Shown here piece by piece: positions 30,890-41,749 of a stretch of 64,000 nucleotides of DNA. This DNA is from Xenorhabdus bovienii. Its GTDB lineage: Bacteria > Pseudomonadota > Gammaproteobacteria > Enterobacterales > Enterobacteriaceae. A program made the position numbers and the translations under genes. The notes below the pieces were generated by a model, which saw only the letters and a list, made by a program, of their open reading frames with translations, was not told the DNA's origin and ran no database searches. The first letter of the stretch is position 1, and each line of letters begins with the position of its first letter. Location of the stretch: the NCBI RefSeq assembly GCF_024721015.1, contig NZ_JANAIF010000020.1, positions 1-64,000 of the forward strand. The letters are read 5' to 3'.

Positions 30890-31417
30890 TTACAGGTAGT
30901 TTAAAGTAAAGTTTGCGATGGCAGTGAAGTCACCTGGTTTCGCTTCACCTTTACCAGTTTCATCTTTCAGGCCTTTCAGATGAGCGGCGAAATTCAGATC
31001 ATTGCTACCTTCGTGCAGAGAAAATTTATCTGATTCTGTACCCAGAGGAATGATCTTATTACCCGCATTAGTGATAGCGATTGCAGCACCGCTTGCAGTT
31101 CCTTCAATGCTTAATAAACCTTTCTCATCAGCTTCTGCGCCAGTAAAAGTTGTTTTCACACCGTTTTTGGTTTCAGCAGTACAGTTTTGTAATTCAATTT
31201 TGAACGCTTTCGATGCTGAACGGCCACCATCTTTCAGGATATGGCTAGAAACCGCGCCCAGATCAACGTCAATATTAGTGTTTTTGATTGAACAAGGTGC
31301 ATCAATAATAGAACCGCTGAATTTAACTGTTCCGCTACCTTGGTTAGCTGCGCTTGCCGCACCAGCCGTCAAAGCGACACCAAAACCCAGAACCATCGCC
31401 AATTTATTAAGTTTCAT
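30890..31417 (-). CDS. mrxA: Major fimbrial subunit MrxA
   Basis: A 175-residue type 1/MR/P-class pilin. The signal peptide is about 1-23 (ending AGAASA). The pilin disulfide is Cys42-Cys79, and the C-terminal beta-zipper ends FTLNYL with the penultimate Tyr. It opens an operon with usher, chaperone, minor pilin, adhesin and regulator. In Xenorhabdus the homologous pilin is reported as both adhesin component and insect-cell toxin. A weak GGTAAA-type ribosome site precedes the ATG. Confidence 0.92.
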   Translation of the reverse strand: MKLNKLAMVLGFGVALTAGAASAANQGSGTVKFSGSIIDAPCSIKNTNIDVDLGAVSSHILKDGGRSASKAFKIELQNCTAETKNGVKTTFTGAEADEKGLLSIEGTASGAAIAITNAGNKIIPLGTESDKFSLHEGSNDLNFAAHLKGLKDETGKGEAKPGDFTAIANFTLNYL

Positions 31418-32146
31418 AATTTAACTTTTACCTTTAATTTAAAAATATAGATACTCATAGCCAACAGGAAGCCGAAGCACAGAAATTAATTTCTGACACT
31501 TAGGCGAATGATTATTTAGTTTTTTGACGTAATTAATAACAGGTCAAAATAAACTAAACTGGCAATATCATTCTACATAATGAGCCTTAAGTCAAATTTC
31601 AGGTAATAAAACTAAAGATCCGCGTTAACTTCATATAAAATATGAGTTTTTGTAAAAAAGTACGTGGAATGAGTAGTATATTTTACTAATAATTTTTTAA
31701 ATTTGGATTATTACCCTGAGTTATATCGAGCAACGATCAGTAATTTAGGATCTTAGTTTGCGTTGCTTTATCATTCAATTTTTTCACTCTAGAAGAAAAA
31801 AATATTTTATTATATCGCCCTAAGCCTAAACTATGGTTTTTATTATGGAATTTATACCTTTAGTTAAAACAAAACCAAAATACCCACCTAATTAAAATAA
31901 TTATCAAGCTAATTATTAATTTAAAATATTACTAAGAATAAATGGTTCTAATTTTGTTAAATTTAATTTTTTCATTCATTTTTTAAGCAAATTAGTCCGA
32001 AAGGAAATGCCTATTAAATGAATAAGTAAAAAATATCTTTAAAAAAACCGAACACACCAACACAAGGCTTAATAAATAAAAAGGCCCTTTCCAATAATAG
32101 AAAGGGCCTTTAATTTTAATTAAATAGTAAAACTATTTATAATTTT
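31418..32146. other. Promoter region of the fimbrial operon and deoD 3' flank
   Basis: About 730 bp, very AT-rich. It holds the deoD terminator at its right end. I looked for inverted repeats flanking a promoter here, as in mrp or fim operons, and for copies of the 23-bp switch repeat, and found neither. The mrxA promoter therefore appears non-invertible. Confidence 0.5.
32080..32111 (-). terminator. Terminator of the deo operon
   Basis: AAAGGCCCTTTC (32080-32091) pairs with GAAAGGGCCTTT (32100-32111) around 8 nt, with a T-run on the minus strand, 36 bp past the deoD stop. Confidence 0.9.
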
Positions 32147-32863
32147 TTAATTATCATCTAACAAAATTGATTCAAGCGCAATTTCAATCATGTCATTGAA
32201 AGTTGTCTGACGCTCTTCTGCAGAGGTTTGTTCACCCGTACGGATATGGTCAGAAACGGTGCAGATTGCTAATGCCTTAGCACCAAATTCTGCCGCTACA
32301 CCATAAATTCCCGCCGCTTCCATTTCAACGCCCAGAACGCCATATTTTTCCATTACATCGAACATTTGTGGATCTGGTGTATAGAACAGATCGACTGAGA
32401 AAATATTACCGACACGAGCGTTGATATTCTTCGCCTTAGCGGCATCGACTGCATTGCGCACCAAATCAAAGTCAGCAATCGCCGCGAAATCATGATCTTT
32501 AAAACGCATGCGGTTTACTTTGGAATCAGTACAGGCTCCCATACCAATCACAACATCACGGATTTTGACATCGTGGCTGACTGCACCACAGGAACCAATA
32601 CGAATAATCTTTTTAACACCAAAATCGGTGATCAACTCTTTAGCATAAATAGAGCAGGATGGAATCCCCATACCGTGACCCATGACAGAGATCTTGCGAC
32701 CTTTGTAAGTACCGGTGAAACCCAGCATACCGCGAACATCGTTAACCTGGCGGACATCTTCTAAAAAAGTTTCCGCAATGTATTTTGCACGCAGTGGATC
32801 GCCTGGCATCAGAACAACATCAGCAAAATCGCCCATCTCAGCATTAATATGTGGGGTGGCCAT
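32147..32863 (-). CDS. deoD: Purine nucleoside phosphorylase
   Basis: Cleaves purine (deoxy)nucleosides with phosphate to base and (deoxy)ribose-1-phosphate. The product has 238 residues, the hexameric enterobacterial type. Phosphate loop residues are in [10 protein letters not shown] and RIGSCGAV; the base site has EMEAAGIYG and SDHI. It is the last gene of deoCABD. Confidence 0.96.
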   Translation of the reverse strand: MATPHINAEMGDFADVVLMPGDPLRAKYIAETFLEDVRQVNDVRGMLGFTGTYKGRKISVMGHGMGIPSCSIYAKELITDFGVKKIIRIGSCGAVSHDVKIRDVVIGMGACTDSKVNRMRFKDHDFAAIADFDLVRNAVDAAKAKNINARVGNIFSVDLFYTPDPQMFDVMEKYGVLGVEMEAAGIYGVAAEFGAKALAICTVSDHIRTGEQTSAEERQTTFNDMIEIALESILLDDN

Positions 32864-32937
32864 AAATCTATTCCTTGTTTTTATTACATATCAAAATAGG
32901 TGAATATCGGGGCAACCCACTGGCTGCCCTGAGAAAA

Positions 32938-34161
32938 TCAGAACATCACTTTACCGTAATCCATTGGCGTCAGGTCGAAGTATTTCGCCACTGTCTGACC
33001 AATGTCAGCAAATGTTTCACGATGCCCTAATGAGCCAGGTTTAACTTTCGGCCCATAAACCAGCACAGGAATGTGCTCACGAGTGTGATCCGTACCCGGC
33101 CAGGTTGGGTCACAACCATGGTCGGCCGTCAGGATCAGAATGTCATCTTCTTTAACCATTTTCAGCATTTCTGGCAAGCGACGGTCAAATAGTTCCAACG
33201 CCGCTGCATAGCCTGCTACGTCACGACGGTGGCCGTAAGAGGAGTCAAAATCAACAAAGTTGGTAAATACGATGGTGTTATCCCCAGCCTGTTCCATTTC
33301 AACCAGTGAAGCGTCAAACAATGCATCAATTCCCGTTGCCTTGACCTTTTTGGTAATACCGACGTTAGCATAAATATCTGCAATTTTGCCAATAGAAACA
33401 ACTTCACCCTGTTTTTCATCAACCAGTTTTTTCAGTACGGTTGGCCCTGGGGGTTCAACCGCCAAATCATGACGATTGCCGGTACGCTGGAAATCGCCAG
33501 CCTTGTCACCCACAAATGGACGGGCGATGACACGGCCGATGTTATAATCACCTAGGTTCAACTCTTCACGAGCAATTTCACAGAGTTCATACAGCCGATC
33601 CAAGCCGAATGTTTCTTCATGGCAGGCAATCTGGAACACGGAATCCGCAGAGGTGTAGAAAATCGGCTTACCGGTTTTCATGTGCTCTTCGCCCAAGTTA
33701 TCTAGAATGACCGTACCGGAAGAGTGACAGTTACCCAGATAGCCCGGCAGATTAGCGCGTTCAACCAGTTTATCCAGCAATTCTTGTGGGAAACTGTTGT
33801 CTAATTCCTGGAAATAACCCCAATCGAACAGAACCGGAACACCTGCAATTTCCCAGTGGCCTGATGGAGTGTCTTTACCAGAAGAAAGTTCACTCGCATA
33901 ACCGTAAGCCCCAATAATTTCAGCATCCTGATCCAAACCTATCGGGAAAATCCCACTGGATTCCTCTGTTGCTTTACCCAACCCCAAACGGCTCAGGTTT
34001 GGCAGCTGCAATGGCCCTTTGCGGCCGATATCAGCCTCACCACGAGCGCACTGCTCTGCAATATGCCCTAAAGTGTTAGATCCCTTATCACCAAATTTCT
34101 CTGCATCTGCACTCGCACCGATGCCAAAGGAATCCAATACCATGATGAACGTACGTTTCAT
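32938..34161 (-). CDS. deoB: Phosphopentomutase
   Basis: Interconverts (deoxy)ribose 1- and 5-phosphates, linking DeoD/DeoA to DeoC. The product has 407 residues, an alkaline-phosphatase-fold metalloenzyme. Metal ligands are visible in [11 protein letters not shown] at the start and in [21 protein letters not shown] near 335; the catalytic Thr lies in [10 protein letters not shown]. It is in the operon between deoA and deoD. Confidence 0.96.
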   Translation of the reverse strand: MKRTFIMVLDSFGIGASADAEKFGDKGSNTLGHIAEQCARGEADIGRKGPLQLPNLSRLGLGKATEESSGIFPIGLDQDAEIIGAYGYASELSSGKDTPSGHWEIAGVPVLFDWGYFQELDNSFPQELLDKLVERANLPGYLGNCHSSGTVILDNLGEEHMKTGKPIFYTSADSVFQIACHEETFGLDRLYELCEIAREELNLGDYNIGRVIARPFVGDKAGDFQRTGNRHDLAVEPPGPTVLKKLVDEKQGEVVSIGKIADIYANVGITKKVKATGIDALFDASLVEMEQAGDNTIVFTNFVDFDSSYGHRRDVAGYAAALELFDRRLPEMLKMVKEDDILILTADHGCDPTWPGTDHTREHIPVLVYGPKVKPGSLGHRETFADIGQTVAKYFDLTPMDYGKVMF

Positions 34162-34244
34162 AATTTTCTCCTGCGTCAGTCAATTCACGCTATCAATGCG
34201 GAAACTGTCGGCTGTTAAAATCTATTTTCATTATTCATGATGAT

Positions 34245-35579
34245 TTAGCCATCAATGTGGCGGTAAACCATCGGTGTGGCGGCTTTTGTTTCGGTACTCA
34301 CATCAATTCCCAAAACGATGGACTTACGCACGACCTCCGCCGCTTCCTGCCAATCATTTTCGTTATTGGCATAAATCATTGCCAGAGGAGTATCTGCGTT
34401 CACTTCTGCACCAAGTGCAACAATATCACTCAGCCCCACACTGTAATTAATGGGATCAGTGGCCTTGTGGCGACCCCCTCCCAATGCAACCACGGACATT
34501 CCCAATGCCCGCGTATCCATTTCAGTAATTATGCCATTTTGCCCAGCAAACACCGGTTTGCTAAAAGAGGCAGCCGGTAGATAACGAGCATAATTTTCGA
34601 CAAAATCGATCGGGCCTTTTTGTGCTGCCACCATACGCTCGAAGGTTTCAGCCGCCTTGCCATTGTCTAGCACCGCCTGCAATTTACGGCGTGCTTCGGC
34701 ACGATCTGCCGCCAGATTACCCGATACCAGCATCTCCGCAGACAATGCCATAGTGACTTCAAATAACCGAGGATTACGGTATTCTCCAGTCAGAAACTGG
34801 ACGGCTTCACGCACTTCTAGCGTATTGCCGGCGCTGGAGGCCAAAACTTGATTCATATCCGTCAACAACGCGGTTGTCTTGCAACCCGCACCATTAGCAA
34901 CGCTAACGATGGATTCTGCCAGTTGTTCTGACTGTTCATAAGTCGGCATGAATGCTCCAGAGCCCACTTTCACATCCATAACCAGCGCATCCAATCCCTC
35001 AGCCAGTTTTTTGCCTAAAATAGAGGCCGTAATCAAAGGGATGGAATCAACGGTGGCAGTAATATCACGAGTCGCATAAAAACGTTTGTCCGCAGGTGCC
35101 AACGAATTGGTCTGCCCGATAATTGCAACACCCACATCTCGGATAATGTCACGGAAGCGCTGTTCATCAGGAAAGATGTCAAAACCGGGGATGGATTCCA
35201 ATTTATCCAGCGTTCCCCCGGTATGCCTCAAACCACGTCCTGATATCATCGGTATGTAGCCCCCACAGGCGGCTACCATCGGCCCAAGCATCAGGGAGGT
35301 CACATCACCGACACCGCCCGTCGAGTGTTTATCTACGATCGGGCCATGTAAATTCAATTTTTTCCAATCCAGAACCGTACCGGAATCGCGCATTGCCAAA
35401 GTCAGTGCCACACGCTCTTCCATCGTCATATCATGGAAATAAATGGTCATCGCCAGTGCTGCGATCTGCCCTTCAGAAACGGTATTATCACGAACTCCGT
35501 TAATAAAGAAACGGATCTCTTCTTCACTCAACCGGTGACCGTCACGTTTTTTGCGGATAATTTCCTGTGCCAGAAACAA
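34245..35579 (-). CDS. deoA: Thymidine phosphorylase
   Basis: Cleaves thymidine and deoxyuridine with phosphate. The product has 444 residues, near E. coli DeoA. The phosphate loop KHSTGGVGD is near residue 84, and the family signature is [16 protein letters not shown]. The Arg in GLRH replaces a Gly found in E. coli, but the signature allows variation there. It lies between deoC and deoB. Confidence 0.96.
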   Translation of the reverse strand: MFLAQEIIRKKRDGHRLSEEEIRFFINGVRDNTVSEGQIAALAMTIYFHDMTMEERVALTLAMRDSGTVLDWKKLNLHGPIVDKHSTGGVGDVTSLMLGPMVAACGGYIPMISGRGLRHTGGTLDKLESIPGFDIFPDEQRFRDIIRDVGVAIIGQTNSLAPADKRFYATRDITATVDSIPLITASILGKKLAEGLDALVMDVKVGSGAFMPTYEQSEQLAESIVSVANGAGCKTTALLTDMNQVLASSAGNTLEVREAVQFLTGEYRNPRLFEVTMALSAEMLVSGNLAADRAEARRKLQAVLDNGKAAETFERMVAAQKGPIDFVENYARYLPAASFSKPVFAGQNGIITEMDTRALGMSVVALGGGRHKATDPINYSVGLSDIVALGAEVNADTPLAMIYANNENDWQEAAEVVRKSIVLGIDVSTETKAATPMVYRHIDG

Positions 35580-35663
35580 AGCGACCTCCCAATCATCATT
35601 ATCTGAAAAGAATGGCAGTAATGCACTCTATCTTAATATGCATTCAATATGTGGTTATTGATC

Positions 35664-36443
35664 TCAATAACCACTACTTTGCTTTTGGCCTTGGTGTCCA
35701 AGCACTGTCAACAAATTGCCCAACAGACTGGAAGCACCAAAACGGAAATGACGGGGGTCGGCCCATTTGTCTCCCATGATACGCGCAGACAGTGCCAGAT
35801 ATTGTGCGGCTTCTTCGGCTGTACGTACTCCTCCGGCAGGTTTAAAGCCAACAGTTTCACCTACCCCCATGTCGCGGATCACACTGAGCATAATTTCTGC
35901 GCTTTCCAGTGTCGCATTGACAGGGACTTTACCTGTTGAGGTTTTGATAAAATCCGCACCTGCGTTGACTGAAATTTCAGAGGCTTTGCGGATCAGATTC
36001 TCTTCTTTCAACTCACCCGTTTCAATAATCACTTTCAGCCAGACGCCAGATGCAGCGCAGGCATCTTTGCAGGCTTTAACTAAATCGAAACCAATCTGTT
36101 CATTACCTGCCATCAGAGCGCGATAGGGGAAAACCACGTCAACTTCATCTGCGCCATAAGCAATGGCTGCACGAGTTTCAGCCAGTGCAATATCGATATC
36201 ATCGTTGCCGTGTGGGAAGTTGGTCACTGTAGCAATGCGAATGTCCGGAGTACCCTGTTCACGCAATACTTTACGTGCGGCAGGAATAAAGCGTGGATAG
36301 ATACAGATAGCGGCAGTATAACCCACCGGGCTTTTTGCCTGATGACAAAGTATCGCCACTTTCTCATCCGTATCATCATCATTGAGTGTCGTTAAATCCA
36401 TCAAACTCAGCGCACGCTGAGCAGCTGCGGTTAAATCGGTCAT
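35664..36443 (-). CDS. deoC: Deoxyribose-phosphate aldolase
   Basis: Splits 2-deoxyribose-5-phosphate to acetaldehyde and glyceraldehyde-3-phosphate through a Schiff base. The product has 259 residues, the E. coli length. The active lysines are in [10 protein letters not shown] (Lys167) and GFKPAGGVR (Lys201). The start at 36443 ([12 protein letters not shown]) has a GGAGAG site and matches the family; a four-codon extension was rejected. It is the first gene of deoCABD. Confidence 0.96.
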   Translation of the reverse strand: MTDLTAAAQRALSLMDLTTLNDDDTDEKVAILCHQAKSPVGYTAAICIYPRFIPAARKVLREQGTPDIRIATVTNFPHGNDDIDIALAETRAAIAYGADEVDVVFPYRALMAGNEQIGFDLVKACKDACAASGVWLKVIIETGELKEENLIRKASEISVNAGADFIKTSTGKVPVNATLESAEIMLSVIRDMGVGETVGFKPAGGVRTAEEAAQYLALSARIMGDKWADPRHFRFGASSLLGNLLTVLGHQGQKQSSGY

Positions 36444-36757
36444 AAAACTCTCCAACGGTATTATTATCGTGACTGAACCCGTTCATACATTCTTTTGAAC
36501 AATTGTTTTGAACGATTAGTGAGTTCGTTTGTTGGCGAGCGGACTTGGTTCCTTGAAGATGTTGCCATAGTTATGCACAACAGCAACAGTAGAGTTCCTT
36601 CTCTCCGCACTATACTTTCTTCAGCTTTTACTGCCCCGGCGGGCATCAACTTAATCCATGAAGCCTTGGCACATCATTATTTGAACATGTAAATACCGAA
36701 TAATGCGTACCATAAATCACACTAATCGAATGAAAATTGCAATGATAAACATTTTTT

Positions 36758-36773
36758 TGTGATTCATATCACA
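36758..36773 (-). promoter_or_regulatory. CRP site upstream of deoC
   Basis: TGTGATTCATATCACA matches the CRP consensus TGTGA-N6-TCACA in all ten positions. It is 315 bp upstream of deoC and just past the nupC terminator. The deo operon is cAMP-CRP-activated in E. coli, so control of deoC from here is likely. Confidence 0.75.
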
Positions 36774-36799
36774 TCGAAACAGTTTCAGAAAAAACAAAA

Positions 36800-36822
36800 G
36801 CAGGTGAGATTATCTCACCTGC
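36800..36822 (-). terminator. Terminator after the nucleoside transporter
   Basis: GCAGGTGAGA (36800-36809) pairs with TCTCACCTGC (36813-36822) around a 3-nt loop; on the minus strand TTTTGTTTTTT follows. It is 28 bp past the transporter stop. Confidence 0.9.
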
Positions 36823-36849
36823 ATTCAATTTGATACGCGATTCCTGCTT

Positions 36850-38127
36850 TTATAACGCGAGGAAGAACCCAGCAATGGTTGCACTCATCAAGTTAGAGAG
36901 TGAACCGGCCAGTACGGCTTTCAGACCAAAACGTGCAATGTCTCCACGACGATTTGGCGCCATACCGCCTAAACCACCCAACAAAATAGCGACAGAAGAC
37001 AAGTTGGCGAAGCCGCACAGCGCAAAGGAAATAATCGCTTTGGTATGATCGGAAAGCACTTGCAGACCTGCGGCCTGAACTACCTCGTTCGGTTTCAGAT
37101 ATTCGCCAAAGTTCATGAACGCCACGAACTCATTGACGACCACTTTCTGGCCGATGAAAGAACCTGCAATAGTCGCTTCATTCCACGGTACACCAATCAG
37201 GTAGGCGATTGGTGAGAACATCCAGCCCAAAATCAGTTCCATGGACAATTGAGGATAGCTGAACCAGCCACCGATACCACCCAGCATGCCATTCAGCAAG
37301 GCAATCAAGGCGGTGAATGCCAGCAGCATTGCACCCACGTTCAGAGCCAGTTGCATACCCGATGCCGCACCTGATGCCGCAGCATCAATGATATTGGCAG
37401 GGCGATCTTCAGCCGCAATCAGCGACATGACATCATCGGTGTCGCGTGTTTTTTCCGTTTCCGGCACTAACAGTTTCGCAAATAGCAAGCCACCCGGTGC
37501 AGCCATGAATGAAGCGGCAATCAAGTATTCCAATGGAACGCCCATCGATGCGTAGCCAGCCAATACTGAACCTGCCACAGAAGCCAGACCACCACACATG
37601 ACAGCAAACAATTCAGATTGAGTCATGGACGAAATATAAGGACGGACAACCAACGGCGCTTCAGTGTGGCCGACGAAAATATTTGCGGTCGCAGACAGAG
37701 ATTCAGTTCGTGATGTTCCCAGCAGCTTTTGCAGGCCACCACCGATTATTTTGATCACAATCTGCATAACGCCGATGTAATACAGGACGGCAATAAGTGA
37801 GGAGAAGAAAACGATAACAGGCAGGACGCGCAGAGCAAAGATAAAACCACTGCCGCCGAACAGTTCAAACATTTTGTCGGAAACCAGCCCGCCAAAGATA
37901 AAATCCGTTCCTTTCTGACCGTACCCAATGACGTTGGAAACGCCTTTTGACATTCCAATCAGAACGTCTTTACCCGCTGGTACGTAAAGTACAAATGCCC
38001 CAATAGCAACCTGAATCAAAAAGGCGCCCAAGACTGTGCGGATCTTAATAGCTCGGTAATTACTGGAGAAAAGTACTGCGATAAAAATCAGCACTACCAT
38101 CCCTATCAGGCTCATAATGAGTTGCAT
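36850..38127 (-). CDS. nupC: Concentrative nucleoside transporter (NupC/CNT family)
   Basis: A 425-residue inner-membrane nucleoside symporter that feeds the adjacent deo pathway. It resembles the Vibrio cholerae CNT of known structure more than E. coli Nup[10 protein letters not shown] start, [46 protein letters not shown] and [14 protein letters not shown]. The substrate-binding motif reads GHTEAP where many family members have GQTEAP (the Gln contacts the base). A separate unit from deoC with its own terminator. Confidence 0.9.
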   Translation of the reverse strand: MQLIMSLIGMVVLIFIAVLFSSNYRAIKIRTVLGAFLIQVAIGAFVLYVPAGKDVLIGMSKGVSNVIGYGQKGTDFIFGGLVSDKMFELFGGSGFIFALRVLPVIVFFSSLIAVLYYIGVMQIVIKIIGGGLQKLLGTSRTESLSATANIFVGHTEAPLVVRPYISSMTQSELFAVMCGGLASVAGSVLAGYASMGVPLEYLIAASFMAAPGGLLFAKLLVPETEKTRDTDDVMSLIAAEDRPANIIDAAASGAASGMQLALNVGAMLLAFTALIALLNGMLGGIGGWFSYPQLSMELILGWMFSPIAYLIGVPWNEATIAGSFIGQKVVVNEFVAFMNFGEYLKPNEVVQAAGLQVLSDHTKAIISFALCGFANLSSVAILLGGLGGMAPNRRGDIARFGLKAVLAGSLSNLMSATIAGFFLAL

Positions 38128-38467
38128 CGGAAGAATCCCTGTTCACTGAATGAATAATGAAAAAATATGCCAGTTATATTGTGAGTTCCTACCGGCATTG
38201 TGCGAGGCCGATTATACCTAGTAGTAAAAAAGAACAAGCAACTAACATCACAAATTAATACCGCAAAAAGTAATATAAAAACACAAAATGAGACATAGAT
38301 CACATAAAACCATCTAGTTTCTAATGGATTAGATGATTTTGCGGTGAAAAAGGTAAAACAAGGGATAAATGAGTAAAGAAGACCAATTAAGGATTATTAA
38401 TATTTATTTAATACGGATGCTCACTTCCTGTTACCCTAAAAAAACATATTATTTCTGTGGTTATAAG
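38128..38467. other. Intergenic region upstream of nupC
   Basis: About 340 bp, AT-rich. A CRP-like site TGAGA-N6-TCACA (one mismatch) lies at 38289-38304, about 160 bp upstream of nupC. No gene is seen. Confidence 0.4.
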
Positions 38468-39238
38468 TCAGCTTAACGCAAATAGTGCCATGCTGTTGTG
38501 ATAAATCTGGTCGGCCATTTCATCAGGAGATTCTCGACGCAATTCACACAACGCAGAAAAAACCTGTGCGACTCTTTCTGGTCGGTTCGGCTGCCCTTGG
38601 TATCCAGAGAGTGGCATATCAGGCGCATCCGTTTCCAACACAAGGGACGACAGAGGCAGTTGGGAAATTGTACTGCGTGTTTTTTGTGCTCTCGCGTAAG
38701 TCATCGTTCCCCCGACACCAATGTAAAATCCCAAACGAATAAAAACCTGTGCCTGAGGCAGGCTACCAGCAAAGCCATGAATAACTCCTGTGCGTGGTAA
38801 GTCATGTCTTCGCAGTATGGCGGCCAGTTGATCATGGCTTTTTCGGGAGTGGAGTATCACCGGCAAATCGTGCCTTTTAGCCAACGCTAACTGCGCTTCC
38901 AGCACCCTTTTTTGTTTCTCAAACTGTGGCTCCGGCATATAAAGGTCAAGCCCTATTTCTCCTACAGCCACACATTTGGGATTTTTTTCCTTCAGCTTCT
39001 GCGCCAACTCATCCAAATGAGAAGCTTGATGCTCATTGATATACAGTGGATGCAGACCAAACGCAGCATAGATGGAAGGATAGTCATATGCCAGCGTAGC
39101 AACCCGCTGAAAATTCATTTGACTAACGGTGGGGACGATAATGGTGTCCACCCCCGCTTGCCTGGCTTGTTTCAGACTCGTTTGTTCATTCCCTGCAAAG
39201 GGGGGAAAATCAAAATGGCAATGTGTATCAATAAACAT
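38468..39238 (-). CDS. yjjV: TatD-family metal-dependent hydrolase YjjV
   Basis: A 256-residue metal-dependent nuclease/hydrolase of the TatD family. Metal ligands are in DTHCHFD at residue 4, GEIGLD near 95, LHSRKSHD near 129, and the DAPD motif near 205. Its ATG follows the yjjU stop with no gap, so the two are translationally linked, as in E. coli. Confidence 0.93.
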   Translation of the reverse strand: MFIDTHCHFDFPPFAGNEQTSLKQARQAGVDTIIVPTVSQMNFQRVATLAYDYPSIYAAFGLHPLYINEHQASHLDELAQKLKEKNPKCVAVGEIGLDLYMPEPQFEKQKRVLEAQLALAKRHDLPVILHSRKSHDQLAAILRRHDLPRTGVIHGFAGSLPQAQVFIRLGFYIGVGGTMTYARAQKTRSTISQLPLSSLVLETDAPDMPLSGYQGQPNRPERVAQVFSALCELRRESPDEMADQIYHNSMALFALS

Positions 39239-40354
39239 CTACTTATCCACGTCATCCAACATAATGGCGCCTGTCAGCGGTGTCATACCCTCTTCCTGCA
39301 CTTCGATTACCGGACGATTTATGCTGTCCAGCAAGCTATATCGCCTGAAGCCATCGTGATTAACCTCATCATTATTTAAACCACTGCGACAGACACCATA
39401 ACTTTTACGCTTTTCCAGCCCAAATTTCCCACCAACGAAGGTATGCCCAATGGTAGCCAAAAAGTATCGCCCACAACGCCGCCCCAAATGGTAATCCTGA
39501 TTTAATGCACTGATTCGGCTTCCCAATGCCATCGTAGCCAATGGCGCAGGGGGATAAATTTCGAATACCTGCACATCATTCGGCGGGTTTTCGATAAATT
39601 GCTGCGTCCGGCTGTAACTCTTAGCATGGAGATTGATCATTTTGACCATCTTTTGCAGGCTACTGGCTTCCAACCAGCGCTCCATCCGCTTGAACCACTG
39701 CGGGGTATAATAAAGCTGTGAAGGCACTGTCCTGATCACGACAATCGTATCTGCGCCACGGCGATAAGCTTCTTGTACCGGAATCGCGTCACAAATGCCA
39801 CCATCCTGATAAACTGTGTCACCAAGGGTAACGCCATTGCGATAAAACCCCGGAATGGCGCTGGAGGCTTTCAAGATCTCCATCCAATTATGTTCATTAG
39901 GGTGAAAATAATCAGGTTCAAAGTTATCTGCGCGGCAGGCACACATGTAGAATTCACGGCCAGCATCAAACTGATGCATCGCAACAGAGGTATTCAGCGG
40001 TAATTGTTCAGATATAGTATCAATATACCAATCCAGATCGATCAAATGCCCGCCACGGACAAAACGCAGCGGATTAAAAAAAGTGGGTGCGGTTGTGTAA
40101 CGATTGATCACTCTGCGGGCATAGCCCCGCTGACCACAAATATAGGGAGAGATATTCTGGGCACCCGCGGAAGTTCCAAGGAACAATTCAAACGGATTAA
40201 AGCCAAGCCGGAGGAATTCATCCAAAACACCTGCGGTAAAAATCCCCCGCTGCCCACCACCTTCACAAACAAGTGCAATTTTTCCTGGCTTGATCTGTGA
40301 TTTATAAGCTAAAGGTTCTATGTTACCCAACGTTATTGGAATATGTTTCCCCAC
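39239..40354 (-). CDS. yjjU: Patatin-like phospholipase YjjU
   Basis: A 371-residue patatin-fold lipid acyl hydrolase. The oxyanion loop CEGGGQRG is near 31, the nucleophile Ser in GTSAG near 62, and the catalytic Asp in DGG near 190. The start is a GTG at 40354 (MGKHIPITLGNIEPL) with an AGGAGG site 4-5 nt upstream. A 13-bp palindrome ATGACAGTGTCAT (40374-40386) lies just upstream and could be an operator. Confidence 0.92.
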   Translation of the reverse strand: MGKHIPITLGNIEPLAYKSQIKPGKIALVCEGGGQRGIFTAGVLDEFLRLGFNPFELFLGTSAGAQNISPYICGQRGYARRVINRYTTAPTFFNPLRFVRGGHLIDLDWYIDTISEQLPLNTSVAMHQFDAGREFYMCACRADNFEPDYFHPNEHNWMEILKASSAIPGFYRNGVTLGDTVYQDGGICDAIPVQEAYRRGADTIVVIRTVPSQLYYTPQWFKRMERWLEASSLQKMVKMINLHAKSYSRTQQFIENPPNDVQVFEIYPPAPLATMALGSRISALNQDYHLGRRCGRYFLATIGHTFVGGKFGLEKRKSYGVCRSGLNNDEVNHDGFRRYSLLDSINRPVIEVQEEGMTPLTGAIMLDDVDK

Positions 40355-41178
40355 ACTTCCTCCTAAAAAATCAATGACAGTGTCATAGAGTAATCTGAAT
40401 AATGACTATCTATCAGTATATTGTTGTTCAAACAATACGTTTGTAAAATTTTCGTTAAATAGTGAAAAATAGAGGGTACCACAAATACTGAAGCTATATT
40501 ATGAAAAAAGGAAAGTAAAATCCCCCTGAGGAATCGTTTTCCCACAGAAGTTTTAGAGGATACTGATTACTTACAATCTGGTGAAATGTAAAGTACCGAA
40601 GTGTAGCTATATACGAACGGGACTTTACATACCTAAAAGTATTCTACCCGTTATAAAAGTGCTTAACCAAGTAGCAGTAGCATGACTCCCTAGGGAAGTC
40701 ATTTTATAATGACAATAAAAAGAAAAAAAGAAGGTATTTTCCGAAAATAATTTTTAAAACAATGAACGCTAAAAATATTAGCGCTACATCAATAAATTTA
40801 TATCTTCGGTGAGAAAAAAACATCTGGCATTACTATTGATAAATATAATATTACATCGCCCTTAAAGATCTATTAATTATTTAATTAAACAAAATCCATA
40901 TAATATCAAATACATAATAAATAAAATTACAAATAATAATAAATCATTAACAACATACAATAAAAACTCCATTTAATATATTATTAGATTAATTATTTAT
41001 TAAAAACGACGAATTATAATTCTTAATTTAATAAAAAAATTCGACCTATATTTATATTATTTATTGATAAGTGGAGATTTAATTCTGAAGCAGAAAATAT
41101 AAATAAATTCCTAATGGATATAAAACAGTAACAATAAAAAGAGTGGCCTATTAGCAGCCACCCAGTCAATTATTAAGA
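40355..41178. other. Long AT-rich intergenic region between yjjU and the BON protein gene
   Basis: About 820 bp with no supportable gene. A 9-bp inverted repeat ATGTAAAGT/ACTTTACAT (40586-40594 and 40622-40630) and an imperfect stem around CCCTAGGG near 40680-40702 lie in the left half; the right half is almost pure A/T. In E. coli, yjjJ sits near here and is absent. Confidence 0.5.
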
Positions 41179-41547
41179 TTATTTTTTAACCTTTAATGTG
41201 TTTTTCACTGACTTGACACCATGCACTTTATGAACAATTTTGGCTACTTGTTTAGCCTGATATGTGTTTTTGACAAAACCTGAAAGATGAACAATACCTT
41301 TTTCCGTCTTCACTGAAATATCATTGCTATCTAATCCTTTAGTTTTCAGTAAATCCGCTTTTACTTGCGCAGTAATACTGCTATCGCTTACATAAGCGTC
41401 TGCGTGTTTCAAAGAGTTGTCAACTTTGCTGCTTACACTTTCCAATGTGCTAGCTGGAGATGTTAATGCAGCCAGTGCGTTACTACTTATCAGAACTGAA
41501 CCTAAAACAATAGCCAGTAGTGAATGTGTAAACTTTATGTGTTTCAT
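41179..41547 (-). CDS. OsmY-like periplasmic protein with a single BON domain
   Basis: A 122-residue exported protein: signal peptide about 1-27 (ending SSNALA), then one BON domain (about 55-122) with SSITAQVKADLLKTKGL, IHLSGFVKNTYQAKQ and VKSVKNTLKVKK. E. coli OsmY, at the same position beside prfC, has two BON domains and about 200 residues, so this is a shorter relative. BON domains bind phospholipid or envelope surfaces. A stress role is inferred only from OsmY. The start at 41547 was chosen at the signal peptide; a 22-codon extension was rejected. Confidence 0.8.
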   Translation of the reverse strand: MKHIKFTHSLLAIVLGSVLISSNALAALTSPASTLESVSSKVDNSLKHADAYVSDSSITAQVKADLLKTKGLDSNDISVKTEKGIVHLSGFVKNTYQAKQVAKIVHKVHGVKSVKNTLKVKK

Positions 41548-41749
41548 CCTATCACCTTCCGTCATGTTATGTGGGTAAGAACAGCACCAGAATAATATAT
41601 CACCATATGACATAAATGAAGTATGATTTACAATAAATCACGAATTTTTTCACTAAAACAGATTATTGTTCTTTGTATAGAAAAAATACAGAAAGAGGTT
41701 ACAAACTGACAAGGGTCAACTATTTGTTGACCCTATGATATAAAAAGAA

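Larger units (their letters stand above)
36444..36849. other. deo operon promoter region
   Basis: About 400 bp between deoC and nupC. Besides the CRP site and the nupC terminator it has an imperfect direct repeat TTTTGAACAATT / TTTTGAACGATT near 36491-36515. No perfect DeoR-type palindrome was found and no gene is seen. Confidence 0.45.

Noticed and set aside
31418..31760. A fim-type invertible promoter before mrxA
   Set aside because: I searched for inverted repeats and for copies of the 23-bp switch repeat and found none.
34245..35579. Possible loss of function in DeoA from GLGH to GLRH
   Set aside because: The family signature tolerates different residues at this place and all other conserved blocks are intact.
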